This document shows, in pieces, positions 60,698 through 64,000 of a DNA stretch of 64,000 bases. Position 1 is the first letter of the stretch; the number at the start of each line of letters is the position of its first letter. The stretch comes from a virus. Both the position numbers and the translations under genes were made by a program. Location of the stretch: the IMG/VR virus record IMGVR_UViG_3300031141_000005, positions 1-64,000 of that record; one strand, 5' to 3'. The notes beneath the pieces are model-generated. The model worked only from the letters and a program-made list of their open reading frames with translations. It did no database searches and was not told where the DNA came from.

Positions 60698-60852
60698 AAT
60701 TTCTTAATGTTTTTAAGCTTACGCTTCACAGACGCTATATCAGCGTTGTTGTTATTATTAGAACGAAGAGATAAGCCCTCTAAAGAGCTTATAACTTCAT
60801 TCGTAAACTGTTCGTCTGATATGAATATCAGTAATTTCTCTAGATTATTCAT
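60667..60852 (-). CDS. Small protein between amidotransferase and amidoligase (61 aa)
   Basis: Helical, with an Asn run (RSNNNNNADIASVKRKLKNI) and a Lys-rich end. It overlaps the amidotransferase by eight bases and the amidoligase by 31. Embedded between two enzyme genes of one pathway, it could be a substrate peptide, an adaptor, or just a linker ORF; no evidence distinguishes these. Confidence 0.5.
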   Translation of the reverse strand: MNNLEKLLIFISDEQFTNEVISSLEGLSLRSNNNNNADIASVKRKLKNIKKLCQEKQSTQY

Positions 60853-61831
60853 AGATTTTTTCCTCTACATTGTTAACACCATAAGACTTATCATATAGCT
60901 CATCAAGCAACTTCTCTAAAGCAGTCTCTTGTGTCTCGTCTATGATTCCGTTGTACATTAAATCTTGCAGTGCTTGACACTGAATCTCTTCTGTGCTCTG
61001 TCCTATGTAGTACTCTTCCTTCTCTGTTTTAGAGACATACGATGCATTGTATTTAGCGGTTGCATAAGGGTCTTCGTTCTCATTAACGTCCCACTTATTC
61101 CATATCTCCTGCTGTTCCTTAGTCACTGTATATTCGTTAGTCTTGTAGTCTGTCCAGTTCTTAACCTTAGTACCAACCTCTTGAACATACGTGGTAGGAA
61201 TATCCTTAGTGTACTCAAGCTTACCATCGTTATAGATGAATAGCTTTTCCTTTTCCACTTCCTCAATCTTACCACCATCAGGACATATATCTTGCAACCC
61301 TTCCTTCAATGAAGAGAAATAGATACCACCCTCAACCTCAAGCATATACAACGGATTGTTACGTCTGTATATATATAGCTTGTTGTCTGACTCAGTCCAT
61401 ACAGCGTTGATAGTACCACCATGCTCACCTAATGTTAAGTGATCATTGGTGGCTACCATCGCTTCGTAAATAGCTTTACTATCTACGTCGGGGGAATCGA
61501 AACTATACTTCTTAGCAGTGTCTTTGTAATTGGATAACACACCATTATGACACCCAATGTAGGAGCCTATAATATAAGGGTGTGTGTTCTCAGCAGTCTT
61601 TGTACCGTGAGTTGCATACCGTGTATGCCCAATCGCTAGATTTACCTCGCTTACATCAATGAATCTATTTAAAAATCCTGATGTTTCTAATGTCTTATAT
61701 AATCTAGAACCTTCAGGTCCTTCTGTATATAATCCAGTTGAATGTCCACCTCTACTATCGTTATCGTTTAGTAGGTGCATTATCTTTGCAATGTTTACAC
61801 TCTTGCCAGAGTATGCAGTTATACCACACAT
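60845..61831 (-). CDS. Class II glutamine amidotransferase (328 aa)
   Basis: This is an Ntn-type glutaminase. Met is followed by the catalytic Cys2 (MCGITAYSG), then SRGGHSTG, GHTRYATHG (68-76) and CHNGVLSNY (94-102), all landmarks of the GlmS/PurF amidotransferase domain. The synthase part of GlmS is missing; after residue 215 there is an unrelated acidic helical tail of about 110 residues. It should release ammonia from glutamine for a partner, most simply the amidoligase two genes downstream. Confidence 0.88.
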   Translation of the reverse strand: MCGITAYSGKSVNIAKIMHLLNDNDSRGGHSTGLYTEGPEGSRLYKTLETSGFLNRFIDVSEVNLAIGHTRYATHGTKTAENTHPYIIGSYIGCHNGVLSNYKDTAKKYSFDSPDVDSKAIYEAMVATNDHLTLGEHGGTINAVWTESDNKLYIYRRNNPLYMLEVEGGIYFSSLKEGLQDICPDGGKIEEVEKEKLFIYNDGKLEYTKDIPTTYVQEVGTKVKNWTDYKTNEYTVTKEQQEIWNKWDVNENEDPYATAKYNASYVSKTEKEEYYIGQSTEEIQCQALQDLMYNGIIDETQETALEKLLDELYDKSYGVNNVEEKIYE

Positions 61832-61843
61832 ATCGTTTCTTAT

Positions 61844-62080
61844 TTAAGTTAGTTGTCTGTTGCTGTAGAATATTCTACTAGCTGGCTGTGCTCTTCCCTC
61901 TCTTGGGGTGAGCATAATCTTGTCGTCTTCTTCTGTTACCGTGTATCGCTTTAAACTCAAGAAGAGGTACAGTTTCCCGTCCTCTATCTTGGTTGTAAGC
62001 GTCTTAGGCTTCAGTCTCAAAGACTTCAACAAGACCTTGAATCTTTCTTTGTTCATTACAAATGAATTGAATGTCATCAT
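61844..62080 (-). CDS. Hypothetical small basic protein (78 aa)
   Basis: A basic, strand-rich small protein (KIEDGKLYLFLSLKRYTVTEEDDKIMLTPREG). The long form starts at 62080 and overlaps the upstream gene by 77 bases; Met9 at 62056 would still overlap by 53. Located directly before the amidotransferase. Not recognised. Confidence 0.5.
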   Translation of the reverse strand: MMTFNSFVMNKERFKVLLKSLRLKPKTLTTKIEDGKLYLFLSLKRYTVTEEDDKIMLTPREGRAQPASRIFYSNRQLT

Positions 62081-62993
62081 AACTTAGCAATGGATACTTC
62101 TCTTTAAAAGAGTTCTCATACACTGCTTTCTCGTATTCCTGTCTCAAACCTTTAATGTTATAAACAGCTCCCATAAGGATGTCTAAATCATTACACTTAA
62201 TAGTAAGTGGTGTGAATTGAAAACAATCTAAATCTAAATGGTCTATTAAATCACGCTCTAACAACAACCGTAGTATATGTGTAGCGTCAGCTCCATTTTT
62301 AGTATTGATAGCCTTAAGCTGATACCATGCATCATCATCTCGTGGTAACACAAGTCTCTTAGGTATCTCGTAAGTCTCTCCGTTATCTCCATCTACAAAG
62401 TATACAACATCATCACTAGACTCCTTGGGAGCTTGCATGATAGTGATTTGTATTACTCCTCTGTGTATAGAGAGTTCGTTCATACTAATACATGACTTTC
62501 TACTAGGTGTAACTACCTTAACTACAGTTGTGTCGTTAGGATTTATACTAGTAAACCAATTCAACTTCCAACTCCATCCGAAGGATGATGCTGATGACTC
62601 TATTGAATCAATATATTGAACCATGAACATACGAAGGTTTGATTCATCTATCTTCCGACCACAGTATTGAACCATGTCCTCGGTAGCAATACAGCCATAC
62701 TCTTCCCAGAATTCTGTATTGTTAAACTCTTGGATAAACCATTCCTTAGACTTAATGTATATATCTCTTGCTAGTACAATATCCTTAGTCTTAATCCACC
62801 AATCACAACTAGCTAACTTAAAGTTACCTCTATCGCTAGCTATAGCATTGTCGAATAGCGTTACATCTTCATCTGATAATTCATATCCGAATAGGTAGTC
62901 CATGTCTGCCTCATGCCAGGACATAACAGAACGGTAGTCCGATCCATGCTCGGATCGGGCTTCCTCTTCTGTTTTTATTCTAAACCTTAACAT
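62004..62993 (-). CDS. Hypothetical protein in the amidoligase neighbourhood (329 aa)
   Basis: Unrecognised 329-residue protein. N-terminal 35 residues hold an EARSEHGSDYRSVMSWHEADMDYL segment; the body is mixed alpha/beta with several Cys and Trp (LASCDWWIK, SSFGWSWKLNWF). Its direct neighbours are a regulatory HTH gene and the amidotransferase, so a role with that system is conceivable, but no motif proves it. Confidence 0.55.
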   Translation of the reverse strand: MLRFRIKTEEEARSEHGSDYRSVMSWHEADMDYLFGYELSDEDVTLFDNAIASDRGNFKLASCDWWIKTKDIVLARDIYIKSKEWFIQEFNNTEFWEEYGCIATEDMVQYCGRKIDESNLRMFMVQYIDSIESSASSFGWSWKLNWFTSINPNDTTVVKVVTPSRKSCISMNELSIHRGVIQITIMQAPKESSDDVVYFVDGDNGETYEIPKRLVLPRDDDAWYQLKAINTKNGADATHILRLLLERDLIDHLDLDCFQFTPLTIKCNDLDILMGAVYNIKGLRQEYEKAVYENSFKEKYPLLSYDDIQFICNEQRKIQGLVEVFETEA

Positions 62994-63457
62994 TCTTTAA
63001 ACCTTACAGATATTCTCTGAGTCTTACCGTTGATGGTAATATCCATTGTATCTAAGTCTATAGTGAATCCTTCAGGTGGAGTCTCAAGCTCTTCAATACC
63101 TTTCTCTTCAACTACAGTATCTTCTACTATAGTCTTAGCTTCCACTACTTCATGGTTACGAGGTCTCATATCGAACATCTTATCAACAGCTGTAGCATCT
63201 ACTTGAATAGGTGATGCAACCTTGTTGTTTATAATATCCTGTAAAGGATCTTTACTGAAATGAAACGTTGCTTGCTTTGCGGCTTGCTTACGCTTAATTC
63301 TAGTACCAGCTGGTGTTAATTTGCTAATCTTTTGCAAGATTGCCTTGTCAGTTCTACCTAACGCTTCGCTTAACTTACTTGTTGGTAAGTGCATGTTCTG
63401 TAACAGGAATTTCTTCTCTGTCTGTGACCATTGCTTGTGGTGTGCTTCTCCTTTCAT
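62987..63457 (-). CDS. Putative regulator with Myb/GcrA-like helix-turn-helix (156 aa)
   Basis: Residues 8-50 (QWSQTEKKFLLQNMHLPTSKLSEALGRTDKAILQKISKL) have the Myb/SANT or GcrA-like spacing: an initial Trp, Glu/Lys helix, then 'L...LGRT..AI..K...L'. The rest is acidic and Val-rich, ending in two strands (ITINGKTQRISVRF). It lies near the head of the visible operon, as early regulators often do. Its stop overlaps the next gene's start. Confidence 0.6.
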   Translation of the reverse strand: MKGEAHHKQWSQTEKKFLLQNMHLPTSKLSEALGRTDKAILQKISKLTPAGTRIKRKQAAKQATFHFSKDPLQDIINNKVASPIQVDATAVDKMFDMRPRNHEVVEAKTIVEDTVVEEKGIEELETPPEGFTIDLDTMDITINGKTQRISVRFKEC

Positions 63458-63458
63458 C

Positions 63459-63638
63459 TTACTTTAGTTTAAGTAATTTCTTTTCGAGCTTAGCGCGTTG
63501 CTTTGCTCCACATGTCTCCATCACTTGACGGATACCTGCTTCTGTGCTTACAAGATTATCGTAATAGTCTTGTCTTTCTTGTGCTTCTTCTCTAAGCACT
63601 TCTTTGCGCTCTTTGCGAGCATTTACTAATCCAGCCAT
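63459..63638 (-). CDS. Charged helical microprotein (59 aa)
   Basis: MAGLVNARKERKEVLREEAQ then a helix to KAKLEKKLLKLK-like ending, mostly Lys/Glu/Arg. Preceded by a leader of the AACTAAAT type. The ORF ends one base before the HTH gene. Not recognised. Confidence 0.55.
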   Translation of the reverse strand: MAGLVNARKERKEVLREEAQERQDYYDNLVSTEAGIRQVMETCGAKQRAKLEKKLLKLK

Positions 63639-63891
63639 AGCTTTCTATTTAGTTTGGTTAGTGAAACAGAGAGGAATCGAACCTCTCTATAGACCATCTG
63701 TTTCGTGTGCTATCCTACTTCTTTTGACGGCGATAGCTTTCCGACATGCTTGGGGTTTTAGGTGCAGAGAACCTAAGCCTATCCATGAAATAGGGCTTGC
63801 AATATTAAAAGTTATGTTCTTCGTCAAGAACTCCATCTACAGCTTCTTTTGCTAACTGCAGTCTGCTACTAACCTTTACAGGTGAGGGCAA
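63639..63891 (-). ncRNA. Gene-free structured RNA region with T-arm minihelix
   Basis: This 253-base stretch holds no convincing gene. On the minus strand GAAACAG (63704-63698) and CTGTTTC (63669-63663) form a 7-bp acceptor-like stem around a canonical T-arm AGAGG-TTCGATT-CCTCT with discriminator A, but only 11 bases take the place of the D and anticodon arms. Upstream hairpins: TTAGGT / ACCTAA, GTTCTT / AAGAAC and CTGCAG / CTGTAG. AGCCTATCC and GGATAGGCT (63915 and 63774 regions) can pair at long range. Confidence 0.5.
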
Positions 63892-63963
63892 TCATAGATG
63901 TTTTAACTTTAAGGGATAGGCTGAGAGGTTTGGTTTTGCAGGCTCGCACTCTGTAGCTCTCAT
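63892..63963 (-). CDS. Possible 23-residue ORF at a TAATG junction
   Basis: ATG at 63963 overlaps the stop of the partial upstream gene (TAATG), the junction type used by real genes here, and 23 codons follow to TGA. It lies inside the structured-RNA region, so it may be a leader peptide or chance. Confidence 0.25.
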   Translation of the reverse strand: MRATECEPAKPNLSAYPLKLKHL

Positions 63964-64000
63964 TATTTGGGTTTAACAGCATCACCCACGCCTAATATTA
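63963..64000 (-). CDS. 3' end of an upstream leftward gene (partial)
   Basis: The last codons ILGVGDAVKPK and stop TAA run off the window end. The short frame continues the leftward operon beyond base 64000; nothing can be said about its identity. Confidence 0.35.
   Translation of the reverse strand, partial: ILGVGDAVKPK

Noticed and set aside
63604-63855. Rightward 83-residue ORF over the second RNA region
   Set aside because: It lies antisense to a microprotein gene and the structured region, with no homology pattern and no leader.
63639-64000. tmRNA (ssrA)
   Set aside because: The 3' T-arm and acceptor look right, but the conserved 5' TTCGAC D-loop segment and a tag ending in Ala-Ala before a stop are not found, and the acceptor partner lies only 11 bases away.

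Overview
This window is most of the genome of a tailed (podovirus-type) phage of a Bacteroidota host, distantly related to the crAss-like phages (Crassvirales). The host call rests on several sequence signs: promoters of the Bacteroidota type (TTG, a spacer of 18-20, then TAnnTTTG), no Shine-Dalgarno sequences, A-rich leaders before start codons, AT-rich coding DNA, a phage protein with a type IX secretion-like C-terminal signal, and Bacteroidota-style adhesin repeats. The crAss-like call rests on TerL, portal and capsid sequence patterns, on the ring/muzzle/cargo gene order, and on a giant virion-type RNA polymerase polypeptide. No integrase, repressor, transposase or CRISPR array was seen, so nothing suggests a temperate life style.

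Layout. 1-492: one small leftward gene and a divergent intergenic region. 493-34236 (rightward): two lysine-rich basic proteins, a small-terminase candidate, TerL, portal, scaffold candidate, major capsid protein, decoration candidate, ring/connector proteins, a 1433-residue muzzle/nozzle candidate, three ejected-cargo candidates and a 4062-residue protein carrying the catalytic DLDGD motif of double-psi beta-barrel RNA polymerases. 34268-44446: a receptor-binding and appendage block with repeated modules, collagen-like stretches and adhesin repeats. 44466-49819: a lysis and envelope block under its own promoter, with holins, an M15 endolysin, a degenerate amidase, an outer-membrane barrel candidate, an exported thioredoxin without its cysteines and a T9SS-type surface protein, ending in a metallophosphoesterase. 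A bidirectional terminator at about 49852-49880 separates this from the leftward block.

49878-64000 (leftward) is a tight early/replication operon: an HTH protein, a class II glutamine amidotransferase, an amidoligase, DUF932, a loader candidate, DnaB helicase, HU/IHF, a Sak4-like ATPase, an SSB-like protein, RusA, a PD-(D/E)XK exonuclease, a gamma-glutamylcyclotransferase, a DnaA domain IV protein and more than a dozen microproteins. Two gene-free stretches in it (53281-53608 and 63639-63891) look like structured RNAs with tRNA-like T-arms. No DNA polymerase or primase is visible; they may lie beyond base 64000.

The most promising possibly undescribed systems are: (1) the amidoligase, glutamine amidotransferase and cyclotransferase set, which looks like a peptide- or metabolite-tagging pathway; (2) the single-chain polymerase fused to membrane segments, a peripheral-subunit-binding-like domain and an HExxH site; (3) the tRNA-like RNA with an unusually long variable region; and (4) promoters whose -7 box lies only 3-5 bases before the start codon, implying leaderless mRNAs.
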